Of a stretch of DNA of 64,000 nucleotides, positions 8,455 through 17,292 are shown one piece after another. The translations under genes were made by a program, and so were the position numbers. The notes below the pieces were generated by a model. That model did no database searches. It was not told the DNA's origin and was given only the letters and a program-made list of their open reading frames with translations. Source of the DNA: Hoeflea sp. (GTDB lineage Bacteria; Pseudomonadota; Alphaproteobacteria; Rhizobiales; Rhizobiaceae). Where the stretch lies: assembly GCA_019084245.1 (NCBI GenBank), contig JAHRFE010000004.1, forward strand, positions 62,001 through 126,000. Direction: 5' to 3'. The first letter of the stretch is position 1. The number at the start of each line of letters is the position of its first letter.

Positions 8455-9618
8455 TCAATAGGAACGCGGCATGCCAAGCACATGCTCGCCGATATAGGAC
8501 AGGATCAGGTTGGTCGAGATTGGCGCCACCTGGTAGAGCCGGGTTTCGCGGAACTTGCGCTCGACATCATATTCCTCGGCAAAGCCAAAGCCGCCATGAG
8601 TTTGCAGACAGGTGTCGGCGGCTTTCCAGGAAGCTTCCGAAGCCAGAAGCTTGGCCATGTTGGCCTCCGCCGCGCAGGGCTCTCCCGCATCAAACAGGCC
8701 CGCCGCCTGATAGACCATCAGACGCGCCGCGGCGGATTCGGCATGAGCGCGGGCGATCGGAAACTGGACGCCCTGGTTCTTGCCGATCGGACGGCCAAAG
8801 ACCACACGCTCATTGGCGTAGCTCGTCGATTTGCGGGTGAACCAGGTGGCGTCGCCAATGCACTCGGCAGCGATCAATATGCGCTCGGCATTCATGCCGT
8901 CGAGAATGTAGCGGAAGCCCTTGCCCTCCTCGCCGATCAGGCAGTCGGCCGGGATCTCCAGATCGTCGAAAAAGACCTCGGTGGTGGAATGGTTGATCAT
9001 GGCGCGGATCGGCTTGATGGTCATGCCGTGGCCGAGCGCCTTCTTCATGTCGACCAGGAAGACCGACAGGCCGTCGCTTCGCCGGGCCACGTCTTCCTTG
9101 CGGGTGGTGCGGGCAAGCAAGATCATCAGGTCGGAGTGCTCGGCCCGCGAGGTCCATACCTTCTGTCCGTTGATCACATAGGTCCCGCCGCGCCGTTCCG
9201 CCGTAGTCCGGATCGAGGTGGTGTCGGTGCCCGCCGCCGGTTCGGTCACGCCAAAGGCCTGCAGCCGGACGTCGCCCGTGGCAATCTTCGGCAGCCACAT
9301 CTCCTTCTGCGCCGCACTGCCATGCCTGAGCAACGTCCCCATCGTGTACATCTGGGCGTGGATGGCGGCCGCGTTGGCCCCGCAGGCATGAACTTCCTCG
9401 AGAATGTTGGCCGCCACCACCAGGCCCTGGCCGACGCCGCCATAGGCTTCAGGCACAAGCACGCCCAAAAACCCCGATTGCGTCATGGCATTGACGAAGT
9501 CGGAAGGATATTTGCGCTCGCGGTCGAGCTCGCGCCAATATTCATTGCCGAAGCGGTCACACAGCGCGGCAACGGAGCGGCGGATTTCAGCGATGTCTTC
9601 GGCGTTGGTCGGTTCCAT
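8455..9618 (-). CDS. Acyl-CoA dehydrogenase family flavoprotein
   Basis: A 387-residue acyl-CoA dehydrogenase with the FAD-binding middle domain (FGVTEPAAGTDTTSIRTTA, VINGQKVWTSRAE) and the helical C-terminal domain including QTHGGFGFAEEYDVER. The position that is usually catalytic Glu (YEG-type) reads LYQVAPIST here, so the base is not in the most familiar position; this variant C-terminus occurs in a subgroup of the family as I recall it. It precedes the CoA-transferase gene and follows the TarD-like gene by 41 bases. The acyl substrate is probably the CoA ester made by the neighbouring transferase. Confidence 0.85.
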   Translation of the reverse strand: MEPTNAEDIAEIRRSVAALCDRFGNEYWRELDRERKYPSDFVNAMTQSGFLGVLVPEAYGGVGQGLVVAANILEEVHACGANAAAIHAQMYTMGTLLRHGSAAQKEMWLPKIATGDVRLQAFGVTEPAAGTDTTSIRTTAERRGGTYVINGQKVWTSRAEHSDLMILLARTTRKEDVARRSDGLSVFLVDMKKALGHGMTIKPIRAMINHSTTEVFFDDLEIPADCLIGEEGKGFRYILDGMNAERILIAAECIGDATWFTRKSTSYANERVVFGRPIGKNQGVQFPIARAHAESAAARLMVYQAAGLFDAGEPCAAEANMAKLLASEASWKAADTCLQTHGGFGFAEEYDVERKFRETRLYQVAPISTNLILSYIGEHVLGMPRSY

Positions 9619-9659
9619 GCATGTCTTCCGTTTGTTGTGTTGCGGCGGCCGTAGTGTAC

Positions 9660-10829
9660 TCAGGTTTCAGTGATGGCGCGCATGGTCTTGATCAGTTCGG
9701 ATTTTTGCTCAAAGCCGATACCCGGCGCATCCGGAAGGCCGACGCGGCCGTTCTCGACCCTGATGCCGTCGGCAAATCCGCCAAACGGCGCAAAGACTTC
9801 AGGATAGGATTCATTGCCGCCCAGCTTGAGGCCGGCGGCGATGTTCAGCGACAGCTGATGGCCGCCATGCGGGATACAGTTGCGGCTGGAAAAACCCTCC
9901 TTGCCGATCGCCTCGAGCGTGCGCAGATATTCCACCAGACCATAGCTCAGCGCGCAGTCAAATTGCAGCCAGTCCCGGTCGGGGCGCATGCCGCCATGAC
10001 GAACGAGGTTGCGGGCGTCCTGATGGGAGAACAGGTTCTCCCCGGTGGCCATGGCGCCCGGATAGGCTTTCGCAAGTTCGGCCTGCAACTGGTAATCCAG
10101 CGGGTCGCCCGCCTCCTCATACCAGAACAGATCATATTTCCTCATCGCCTCGGCATAGGCCAAGGCGGTCTCCAGGTCGAACCTTCCATTGGCGTCGACG
10201 GCCAGATGCTGGCCGCCGCCGACCACTTCGAGTACGGACTCGATCCGCCGCATGTCCTCGTCAAGCGACGCCCCGCCGATCTTCATCTTGACCACCGAAT
10301 AGCCCATGTCGAGATAGCGGCGCATTTCGGCCTGAAGCTGGCTGTCGTCCTTGCCGGGATAATAGTACCCGCCGGCCGCATAGACAAAGACACTGGCATC
10401 GGGCTGACCGTCGCCAAAGGCGCTGGCAAGGTGCTTGTAGAGCGGCACGCCGGCGATCTTTGCCACTGCATCCCACACGGCCATATCGACCACGCCGACG
10501 GCCACCGAGCGCTCGCCATGGCCGCCGGGCTTTTCATTCGACATCATCACCGACCAGATCTTGTGCGGGTCCAGATTGTCGCCGGCATCATTGATCAGTG
10601 CATCGGGATCGGCCTCACGCAGACGCGGCAGAAAACGCTCGTTCAGCAGTCCGCTCGCGGCATAGCGGCCGTTGGAATTGAACCCGTAGCCTATGACCGG
10701 CTTGCCGTCGCGGATCACATCGGTAATCACCGCGACGACGCTGACCGTCATCTTGGAAAAATCGATATAGGCATTGCGGATGGGTGAGGCGATCGAGGCG
10801 ACTGCCTCCCTTATCTCAAGGATTTTCAT
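9660..10829 (-). CDS. tarD: D(-)-tartrate dehydratase-like enolase superfamily enzyme
   Basis: A 389-residue enolase-superfamily protein that closely matches my memory of Bradyrhizobium D-tartrate dehydratase in length and in long conserved stretches: SSPIRNAYIDF-type N-terminus, GYGFNSNGRY, EKPGGHGERSVAVG, FVYAAGGYYYPGK, VVKMKIGG (catalytic KxK), AVDANGRF, MATGENLFSHQDARN, RPDRDWLQFDCALSYG and IPHGGHQ (catalytic His). The enzyme dehydrates D-tartrate to oxaloacetate using Mg2+. It overlaps AbrB-1 by 4 bases, firmly within the operon. The match is by recall only; a related hydroxyacid could be the true substrate. Confidence 0.8.
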   Translation of the reverse strand: MKILEIREAVASIASPIRNAYIDFSKMTVSVVAVITDVIRDGKPVIGYGFNSNGRYAASGLLNERFLPRLREADPDALINDAGDNLDPHKIWSVMMSNEKPGGHGERSVAVGVVDMAVWDAVAKIAGVPLYKHLASAFGDGQPDASVFVYAAGGYYYPGKDDSQLQAEMRRYLDMGYSVVKMKIGGASLDEDMRRIESVLEVVGGGQHLAVDANGRFDLETALAYAEAMRKYDLFWYEEAGDPLDYQLQAELAKAYPGAMATGENLFSHQDARNLVRHGGMRPDRDWLQFDCALSYGLVEYLRTLEAIGKEGFSSRNCIPHGGHQLSLNIAAGLKLGGNESYPEVFAPFGGFADGIRVENGRVGLPDAPGIGFEQKSELIKTMRAITET

Positions 10830-11875
10830 TTGGAACTCCCCTTCTTGGGCGGCCGTCCGGTAAACCGGAGAAGCAAGGACGGAACAATCATATTGGTGAG
10901 GAACGAGCGGACAAACTGGAAACCGGCCACCAGCGCGGAGGCAACGCCCAGCGCCTTGGCCGAGGCAATCATCTCGCCCAGTCCCCCTGGCGCCGTGCCC
11001 AGCACCAGGACGGAGAGATCCGTTCCGGTCATCGCGGTCAGCAGCGGCGCCACGGCAAGCGCCATGAAGGCAATCAGCGCAAGTCCGCAGACCACGCCAG
11101 CCAGGGCGGCGCGCGGCATGCGGGCGAAATCGTCCCGCTTCAGGCGCGCCCCGAGGGAGAACCCGATCAGCACCTGGGCGGCGATCAGCAGCGGAACCGG
11201 CATCTGGGCGATCGGAAAACCGCCAAAGACGAAGAAGATGCCGACCAGCATCGGCATGATGATGTAGGGATTGAGCAGGCCAAGCCGATCAGACACAAGC
11301 GCAAAAGCCAGTCCCAGGCCAAAGCAGGCAAGAAGCGCGCCGACGCTGCCTCCATTGTCGACGGCGTCGGGTATTCCGGACCCGGATATGCCGAGAAACA
11401 CCGGAACGCACAGCACCACCAGAATGACCCGGATCGTATGCACCACGGTGACCACTTCGGTCCGGGCGTTGACCTGCCTTGCCAGCGACGCCATCTCCGC
11501 CATGCCTGCGGGCAGCGAGGACAAGAGTGCCGTGGTCCGGTCAGTGCCGGCGATGTAGGCGAGCGGCCAGGCGAGCAGCAGCCCAAAGGCGTTGGCGGCG
11601 ATGGCGGCAGCCACCATGGCCGGAAACAGGCCGCCCATCGTATCAAGAAGCGCCGGCGTGAGCACGCCCGCCGTGGCGGTACCGACCAGCAATTGTCCGG
11701 CGCGGCGCAGGTAGCGCGTCCTGCCCGACAGGCCTGCCGTGTTGCCATAGAGGGCAGCGCCCGCCATGGCGCCCAGGATCCAGCCCAGCGGCACGCCGGC
11801 CCAGGTGAACGCGGCGCCGAAAAGCGCCGAGACCAGCAGGCCGAGGGCAAGGGACAGGATCGGGTTCTTGATCAT
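10826..11875 (-). CDS. AbrB-family (GntP-fold) membrane transporter, copy 1
   Basis: A 349-residue membrane protein with about 10 hydrophobic segments and the internal duplication typical of the AbrB (E. coli type) family, seen in the paired GWILGAMAGA and GTAPGGLGEMI type stretches. Databases often call these transcriptional regulators by confusion with Bacillus AbrB; the sequence is clearly an integral membrane protein, related to putative carboxylate or small-molecule permeases and exporters. It overlaps the SDR upstream and the tarD-like gene downstream by 4 bases each. A second copy is at 26020. Confidence 0.75.
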   Translation of the reverse strand: MIKNPILSLALGLLVSALFGAAFTWAGVPLGWILGAMAGAALYGNTAGLSGRTRYLRRAGQLLVGTATAGVLTPALLDTMGGLFPAMVAAAIAANAFGLLLAWPLAYIAGTDRTTALLSSLPAGMAEMASLARQVNARTEVVTVVHTIRVILVVLCVPVFLGISGSGIPDAVDNGGSVGALLACFGLGLAFALVSDRLGLLNPYIIMPMLVGIFFVFGGFPIAQMPVPLLIAAQVLIGFSLGARLKRDDFARMPRAALAGVVCGLALIAFMALAVAPLLTAMTGTDLSVLVLGTAPGGLGEMIASAKALGVASALVAGFQFVRSFLTNMIVPSLLLRFTGRPPKKGSSK

Positions 11876-12636
11876 GCGAGATACGCACCGCCGTTCACAT
11901 GCAGGGTCTCGCCGGTGATGTAGCGGCTTGCCGGACCGCAGAGGAAGGCGACGGCTTCGGCCACATCTTCCGGCGAGCCGCGGTGTCCAACCAGATTGGT
12001 GCGGGTGTCATGGTGCTTGGGCGCGTGGGCCGCGGCACCAAGCCGGGCCGTCTGGATCAGGCCCGGCGAGACGCAATTGATGGTGATCCCTAAGGGCGAC
12101 AATTCGTGGGCCATGGCCTTGGTGAGCCCGACCAGGCCGGCCTTGGCGGTGATCACATGGGCGCGCTCAGTTGCCCCCGTATGGCCGGTCAGTCCGCCGA
12201 TATTGACGACGGAGGCCATGTCGCTTGCCTTGAGATGGGGCAGTGCTGCCTGCGACACCAGAAACACCGCATCAAGCGCGATGCCCATGACCTTGCGCCA
12301 GTTCTCGTAGGTGAGCTCGGCAAAGGGCGCTTCGGGCCGGATGGCCGCATTGTTGATGACCATGTCCAACCGGCCGAACTGGCCAGCGGCATTGGCCACC
12401 ACCGACCGCGCAATATCGGGGTTGGACAGGTCGCCGCTCAGCACATGGGCCTCGCCGCCTGCTGCCCGGACCGCCGCGGCGGTCTCCTCGCCCGCGGCGT
12501 GGTCCTGGCCGACATGGACGGCAATGTTTGCGCCGCGGCTCGCGAGCGCGACAGCGATGGCGCGGCCAATGTTGCGCGAGGCGCCGGTGACGAGCGCCAC
12601 GCGGCCTTGAAGATCCTGATTGCTTGCCGATGTCAT
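11872..12636 (-). CDS. SDR family protein with atypical active site, copy 1
   Basis: A 254-residue short-chain dehydrogenase/reductase with an intact NAD(P)-binding loop (VTGASRNIGRA), the NNA motif (DMVINNAAI) and the C-terminal VNGGAYL. The expected catalytic Ser and Tyr are missing: the strand usually reading ISS is NIGG, and the YxxxK motif reads V-I-T-A-K, keeping only the Lys. It may use another mechanism, belong to a subgroup with an alternative acid/base (a His directly precedes the Val), or not be an oxidoreductase. It sits between PrpD copy B and AbrB-1, overlapping both by 4 bases. The other island SDR (27113) is degenerate at the same sites. Confidence 0.8.
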   Translation of the reverse strand: MTSASNQDLQGRVALVTGASRNIGRAIAVALASRGANIAVHVGQDHAAGEETAAAVRAAGGEAHVLSGDLSNPDIARSVVANAAGQFGRLDMVINNAAIRPEAPFAELTYENWRKVMGIALDAVFLVSQAALPHLKASDMASVVNIGGLTGHTGATERAHVITAKAGLVGLTKAMAHELSPLGITINCVSPGLIQTARLGAAAHAPKHHDTRTNLVGHRGSPEDVAEAVAFLCGPASRYITGETLHVNGGAYLA

Positions 12637-14021
12637 GTCTGTCCCAACTCCCTGATGATGGCGTCATTGCCTTCGCCGGCGGCGATGCGGTCGCAAAGGG
12701 CGAGCACCGCGTCCGGGACGGCATGGCCGCCAAAGCGCATATTGGCGCGAAACTTGTCGTCGATTTCCTGCCGGCTGAGCGGTTCGATCGCCCCGCCGCG
12801 CATATGGCCGCGCTCGGCCTCCTCAATCCGCCCATCCTCGTATTCGATGCGGACATGACCGGTGAATGCCGCCGGATACGGATTGCCGGGATCGATCTCG
12901 AAATCGACCTTGGCGGCAATCGCCAGCAGATCCGGATCGGTGACCGATTGATCGGTGAAATCGCCGAGGTCGGCATGGCCACGGACAAGCCCGAGCGCGA
13001 CGCCATAGGGCACGGAGAACTTGGCAGCATAGGCGGTGGGCGGCTGTTGCTTGAGTTCAAGCGGCTCCCACAGCCGATGGACGATGCCTTCGGCGGTCTT
13101 GCAGACGATGCGCTTGATGCCGGAGGTGCTCACGGACCGCGCCTTCAGCGCCATGGCGCAATCGATATAGGGCTGGACCATGGTGCCACAGGGATAGGGC
13201 TTGAAGGTGATCAGGTCCATCACCCAGACCTTGCCCAGATCGGTAAACAATTTGTCCGTCAATGGCGTGATCGAGGGGGCAAATGCGGAAAAAGCGCCGT
13301 GGGTGCCTTCGAACACCTGGCGCGGTCCCTTGAAGCCGGCCTTCGCCATGCCATAGGCGCGAAGGGATGACTGGGCGGCCCAGCCAGGGTGCATCCTTTT
13401 CGTCCAGGTGCCATCACCCAGATACTCGATGATGCCGGACGCCATGCTGCCCGCGATACCGAGCGCATTGGCGGTGGTCTTCCTGTCGGCCTGGCAAGCC
13501 GCGCATATCCCGGCGGTTGCCGCGAAAGCGCCCAACACCGCGGTCGGATGAAAGCCTGCCTTGTGCACGGCTTTTGGCAAGGTCAACGCGAGCCGGCACA
13601 GCACCTCGACACCTACGGCAATCCCCAGCATCACACGCTCATTGCTCAGGCCATGCATCTGGCCCGCAGCCATCAGCGCGGGAACCAGAACAACTCCGGA
13701 ATGAACCGGTCCACCTTCGAAGGTATCGTCAAAATCCTCCCCATGGGCCGCCGTCCCGTTGATCAAGGCGGCGCTTGATGGCGAGACCCGTTCCGCGTGG
13801 CCAATGATGATGTGATCACCCGGTTCGGCGGCCGCCTTGACGGCTCTGACATAGTCGGTGTCGCGGGCGGCGACGCAGAGGCCGACAACATCAACAAGGA
13901 TATTGCGTGCGGTTGCGGAAGTGGTCGCCGAGACATCTTCAGTGGAGATCGTTTCGATCCACGCGGCAAGACGTTCCGAGACGCTTGCGCTGTCTTGTGG
14001 TGCAGTCTGGTTGGAATTCAT
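12633..14021 (-). CDS. MmgE/PrpD family protein (copy B)
   Basis: A 462-residue MmgE/PrpD protein, close to the family's usual length. Recognisable active-site segments are HGEDFDDTFEGG, AGFHPTAVLGAF, DGTWTKRMHPGW (Lys/His) and FKPYPCGTMVQP. The family includes 2-methylcitrate dehydratase, aconitate decarboxylases and epimerases; the substrate here is unknown. Its start overlaps the stop of TctA-1 by 4 bases and its end overlaps the SDR, so it is translationally coupled within the first operon. It is clearly divergent from copies A and C. Confidence 0.85.
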   Translation of the reverse strand: MNSNQTAPQDSASVSERLAAWIETISTEDVSATTSATARNILVDVVGLCVAARDTDYVRAVKAAAEPGDHIIIGHAERVSPSSAALINGTAAHGEDFDDTFEGGPVHSGVVLVPALMAAGQMHGLSNERVMLGIAVGVEVLCRLALTLPKAVHKAGFHPTAVLGAFAATAGICAACQADRKTTANALGIAGSMASGIIEYLGDGTWTKRMHPGWAAQSSLRAYGMAKAGFKGPRQVFEGTHGAFSAFAPSITPLTDKLFTDLGKVWVMDLITFKPYPCGTMVQPYIDCAMALKARSVSTSGIKRIVCKTAEGIVHRLWEPLELKQQPPTAYAAKFSVPYGVALGLVRGHADLGDFTDQSVTDPDLLAIAAKVDFEIDPGNPYPAAFTGHVRIEYEDGRIEEAERGHMRGGAIEPLSRQEIDDKFRANMRFGGHAVPDAVLALCDRIAAGEGNDAIIRELGQT

Positions 14022-15529
14022 TCCGAACCCTCCGAATATTTGGCTGATGGGCGATGGCGAACAGCATCGAGAATGCGTTTGCCAACGGAACCGGCGACAA
14101 ACAGGAAGGCGACGACAAGCAGCGCCAGGGAGACTTTGTCGGTGAAAAAGATCGACATATCATCCCCCGACACCACCAGTGACCGGCGAAAGCTGCTCTC
14201 GACCAGATAGCCGAGCACAAGACCGAGAACGGCAGGCAGGAACGGAATGCGCAGCATGCGCATGAAGAAGCCGACCGTTCCCGCAACCAGCATGATCGCG
14301 AGATCAAACAGCGAGGCGTGAATGGAGTAGATGCCCGACAGGATCAAGGCGAATATGAAGGCACTGAGGTAGGGCCGCGGGCGATTGACCAGCCAGATGC
14401 AGACCGGCAGCATCAACATGCCGATCGCCAGCAGGCTGAGCGCCGCAATGAACAGCCCTGCATAAAGCCCGTAGACCACGTCCGCGGAACGGGTGAACAG
14501 CATCGGACCCGGCACCAGACCATGGATGAGAAAGCCTCCGAGCAGGATGGCGGTCGAGTTTGAACCCGGAATGCCGAAGGAGAGAAGCGGCACAAGCGCG
14601 GTCTCGGCCACGGCATTGTTGGCGGTTTCCGGCGCCGCTATGCCTTCGGGAGAGCCCTTGCCGAATTCATCCTTGTGACGCGACCAGCGCCGCGCTTCAT
14701 TGTAGGACATGAACGACGCGATGGTGCCGCCTGCTCCGGGCATTACCCCTTCAAATGTTCCGATCGACGCTCCGATTGCCTGCGGGAACGCCAACCGCTT
14801 TGCGAGCTTGCGGCCGGGGAATTCCATACGCGGACGCGACAAAACCTTGATGCCCTCGCTGCGGTCGGACGCCTGAACCAGGAGTTCGCTCATGGCAAAC
14901 ATGCCGACCATGATCAGCACCGGCGCAATGCCGGTCAGCAGGTCCGAACTGCCAAAGGTGAAGCGGTTCGAGCCGGTTACGGGATCGGTCCCGATCGTGG
15001 CGATCATCAACCCCAGAAGTGCGGCGACAAACCCCTTGAGCAGCGATTCACCCGACAATGTCGCAATCACGCTCAATCCCAAGATGCCAAGGGCGAAATA
15101 GGCGGGCGGGGTGAAAGCAAGAGCCACCGAAGCCAGCGGCTTGGAGAGCAGCATGAGCATCATCAGGCCGAACAGGCTGCCCAGAACTCCCGAATAGAGC
15201 GAGATCCCGAGCGCCAGGCCCGCCTTGCCCTGCTTGTTCATCTCATAGCCGTCGATGACTGTGGCAGCGGCGGCATTGGTGCCGGGCGTGCGGATGAGGA
15301 TGGCGGGGATGGATCCGCCATATTCAGCCCCGACATAGGTGGAAGCCAACAGCACAATCGCCCCCGTCGGCTCCATCGTGTAGGTGAAGGGGAGCAGCAG
15401 TGCCATGGCAATCGATGGCGAAATGCCAGGCATGGCGCCACCGAGAATCCCCCAGGCGACACCAGCGGCGGCGGCCAGAAACAAGTAGGGATCACCGAGG
15501 TGAACGGCGGTTTGGTAGAGGATTTCCAT
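14018..15529 (-). CDS. tctA: Tripartite tricarboxylate transporter permease TctA, system 1
   Basis: A 503-residue TctA large permease with about 11-12 transmembrane segments. Family hallmarks include GILGGAMPGISPSIAMALLL near the N-terminus, AILIRTPGTNAA, and the central GTFEGVMPGAGGTIASF segment. Start ATG at 15529 (MEILYQTAVHL) gives the usual family length; the longer open frame runs through the TctB gene in another frame and is rejected. With TctB (15586) and TctC (16230) it forms a Na+ or H+ coupled carboxylate importer supplying the island's enzymes. Confidence 0.9.
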   Translation of the reverse strand: MEILYQTAVHLGDPYLFLAAAAGVAWGILGGAMPGISPSIAMALLLPFTYTMEPTGAIVLLASTYVGAEYGGSIPAILIRTPGTNAAAATVIDGYEMNKQGKAGLALGISLYSGVLGSLFGLMMLMLLSKPLASVALAFTPPAYFALGILGLSVIATLSGESLLKGFVAALLGLMIATIGTDPVTGSNRFTFGSSDLLTGIAPVLIMVGMFAMSELLVQASDRSEGIKVLSRPRMEFPGRKLAKRLAFPQAIGASIGTFEGVMPGAGGTIASFMSYNEARRWSRHKDEFGKGSPEGIAAPETANNAVAETALVPLLSFGIPGSNSTAILLGGFLIHGLVPGPMLFTRSADVVYGLYAGLFIAALSLLAIGMLMLPVCIWLVNRPRPYLSAFIFALILSGIYSIHASLFDLAIMLVAGTVGFFMRMLRIPFLPAVLGLVLGYLVESSFRRSLVVSGDDMSIFFTDKVSLALLVVAFLFVAGSVGKRILDAVRHRPSAKYSEGSE

Positions 15530-15585
15530 TGGCTCAATCCAGTTGGCCGGACCCCGCAAGGGATTCCGTGCAGGAACGCTGCAAT

Positions 15586-16065
15586 TTAAAGAAAAGCGAA
15601 CAACCCCATGGGCATGGAAACACCCAGCACGAGAACGAACACCGCCCATAGAAAAGCGGCGCCGCCAATTCCGATGGCTGCGATGTGAAGTCCGGGACGT
15701 GCGCCCTGATAAAGCGCGACAGCAGCGAGCAACAAGGCGATGGCCAGCGGATAGCCGAGCGTGCTGACGCCGGCGATATAGCAAATCCCAATCGCCAGCA
15801 GGCCGCCAGCCCAGACAATGCGCCGGCCCTGACCCTTCCATTCCAGCTTCAGATCGAGAGCCGTGCCTGACCTGATCTGTTTGATGAGGGCGCCAGCGGC
15901 GATCAACAGGCCGAGCGTCAACAGCAACCAGCCATAAGTTCTGGGCAAACCTCCGGGCCCGACCGAGTCGTCAAGCGCACTGGTCCTGAGTTGGTAGGCA
16001 AAGACCAGGTAGACAGCGCCAATCAAGACGGCAGCCAGACCGCTGACAAAATCGCGACTGAGCAT
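15586..16065 (-). CDS. tctB: Tripartite tricarboxylate transporter small permease TctB, system 1
   Basis: A 159-residue protein with four hydrophobic segments, the size and layout of TctB. Family features are the N-terminal FVSGLAAVLIGAVYLVFA helix and a periplasmic stretch DDSVGPGGLPR. Its position between TctC and TctA, 56 bases before TctA and 164 bases after TctC, supports the assignment. Function: small membrane subunit needed for TTT uptake. Confidence 0.8.
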   Translation of the reverse strand: MLSRDFVSGLAAVLIGAVYLVFAYQLRTSALDDSVGPGGLPRTYGWLLLTLGLLIAAGALIKQIRSGTALDLKLEWKGQGRRIVWAGGLLAIGICYIAGVSTLGYPLAIALLLAAVALYQGARPGLHIAAIGIGGAAFLWAVFVLVLGVSMPMGLFAFL

Positions 16066-16229
16066 GGTGTGTCCTTTGCATCCGAGTGGTGGTGGCTGGC
16101 GTCCGGGATAAAATGACCTCCAGAGGTCACGTGAACGCGACTGAGGTCATACAAGCCTGTGCATGGCAGAACAGGTACGAGAAGCCGGGACCGCGCCTCG
16201 TCAGCGCGGCCCAGATCATGTTGCAGCGG

Positions 16230-17180
16230 CTATTGGATCACGCCGGTTTCGCGCAGAAAGGTCTCGGTCTCATTGGCAAAGTCGTCAATGAACTGGCCGT
16301 ATTCCGTGTGGGACATGTAATTGGCCCTGAGATTGTTGGCCTCATAGGCTTTCTTGTAGTCGGGCGAAGCCAGGACCGCCTGGGTGGCCTTCTCCCATGC
16401 CGCGATCACGTCCGCCGGCAAGCCTTTTGGCCCGGCGATGCCGCGGAACTTCCGCACCACCACGCCGTAGCCGAGTTCTTCGACGGTCGGCAGATCCGGA
16501 TAGTTGTCGAGGCGTGTATCGGAGAAAGTCGCGAGCAGGCGGACTTCGCCAGCTTCGAGCTGGGATTGAATTTCCTGAACCTCACCAACGCCAATCTGAA
16601 GCGTACCATTGAGCACGTTTATCATCAGATCGCCGCCGCCCTCATGGGAGACGATGCCCGCATCGACGCCGGTTGCAGCCTTGAGCTGTTCAAGAGCCTG
16701 GCGCTCCAGCGAGGCGGGGTTTGCCGCGCCCCAGCGGCCTCGGCTTTCGCGCGACTCCTTGATGACGTCTTCAAGCGTCTGATAGGCGCTGCCGGTGGCG
16801 GTGTAGATCACTTCAGGGTCGATGAAGAAATTCACCAGCGGCTCGAGATCGGTATATTTGAACTCCGGTTCGGAGAGCAGCGATGTGTAGATGAAGGTCG
16901 GCGTGGTCGCATAAAAACGCGAGCCATCCGCAGGCGCCTGGGCGAGATCGGCCATGGCCTTGGCGCCGGAGCCGCCACTCACGTTTTCGACAACAACATT
17001 CACACCCAGTTCGGGTGCCAGGTATTTCGACATTTCGCGCAGGAACACATCACTGCCGCCACCGGGGCTAGAATGCGTGACCAAGGTTACGGTGGGCACC
17101 GGATAATCCGCGGCGGCTGCCGGAAAAACCGACATTGCTGTTGCAGCCAATGTGGCTGCAATGAAGTGCTGAAAACGCAT
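16230..17180 (-). CDS. tctC: Tripartite tricarboxylate transporter substrate-binding protein TctC, system 1
   Basis: A 316-residue periplasmic protein of the TctC/Bug family with a Sec signal peptide (MRFQHFIAATLAATAMS, cleavage near AAAADYP). Typical family segments: SPGGGSDVFLREMS, NVSGGSGAKAMADLA and the C-terminal GIAGPKGLPADVI. It binds a carboxylic acid for delivery to TctBA. It is the first gene of the large minus-strand operon; an operator-like palindrome (17264-17275) lies 84 bases upstream, matching four other sites in the island. Confidence 0.9.
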   Translation of the reverse strand: MRFQHFIAATLAATAMSVFPAAAADYPVPTVTLVTHSSPGGGSDVFLREMSKYLAPELGVNVVVENVSGGSGAKAMADLAQAPADGSRFYATTPTFIYTSLLSEPEFKYTDLEPLVNFFIDPEVIYTATGSAYQTLEDVIKESRESRGRWGAANPASLERQALEQLKAATGVDAGIVSHEGGGDLMINVLNGTLQIGVGEVQEIQSQLEAGEVRLLATFSDTRLDNYPDLPTVEELGYGVVVRKFRGIAGPKGLPADVIAAWEKATQAVLASPDYKKAYEANNLRANYMSHTEYGQFIDDFANETETFLRETGVIQ

Positions 17181-17263
17181 TTGGTTTCCTCCCGAGAAAC
17201 TATGAAACTGACAAGACAGAGCTTGATTGCCCGGCCCTGCGGAGGGTGAATGTATTTCTGTCG

Positions 17264-17275
17264 ATTGTCAACAAT
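17264..17275. promoter_or_regulatory. Operator-like site A (ATTGTCAACAAT), ahead of tctC-1 operon
   Basis: The 12-mer ATTGTCAACAAT is a near-palindrome of the TTGT-n-ACAA kind bound by FadR/FCD-type GntR regulators. An identical copy precedes the second tctC (24278) and close variants occur at 18474, 24455 and 31512. It sits between tctC-1 and the upstream enolase gene. Confidence 0.65.
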
Positions 17276-17292
17276 TTGGTCGAATATCCTTT

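Noticed and set aside
10826-11875. AbrB-family protein read as a transcriptional regulator
   Set aside because: The sequence is a polytopic membrane protein; the name clash with Bacillus AbrB is a known annotation trap.
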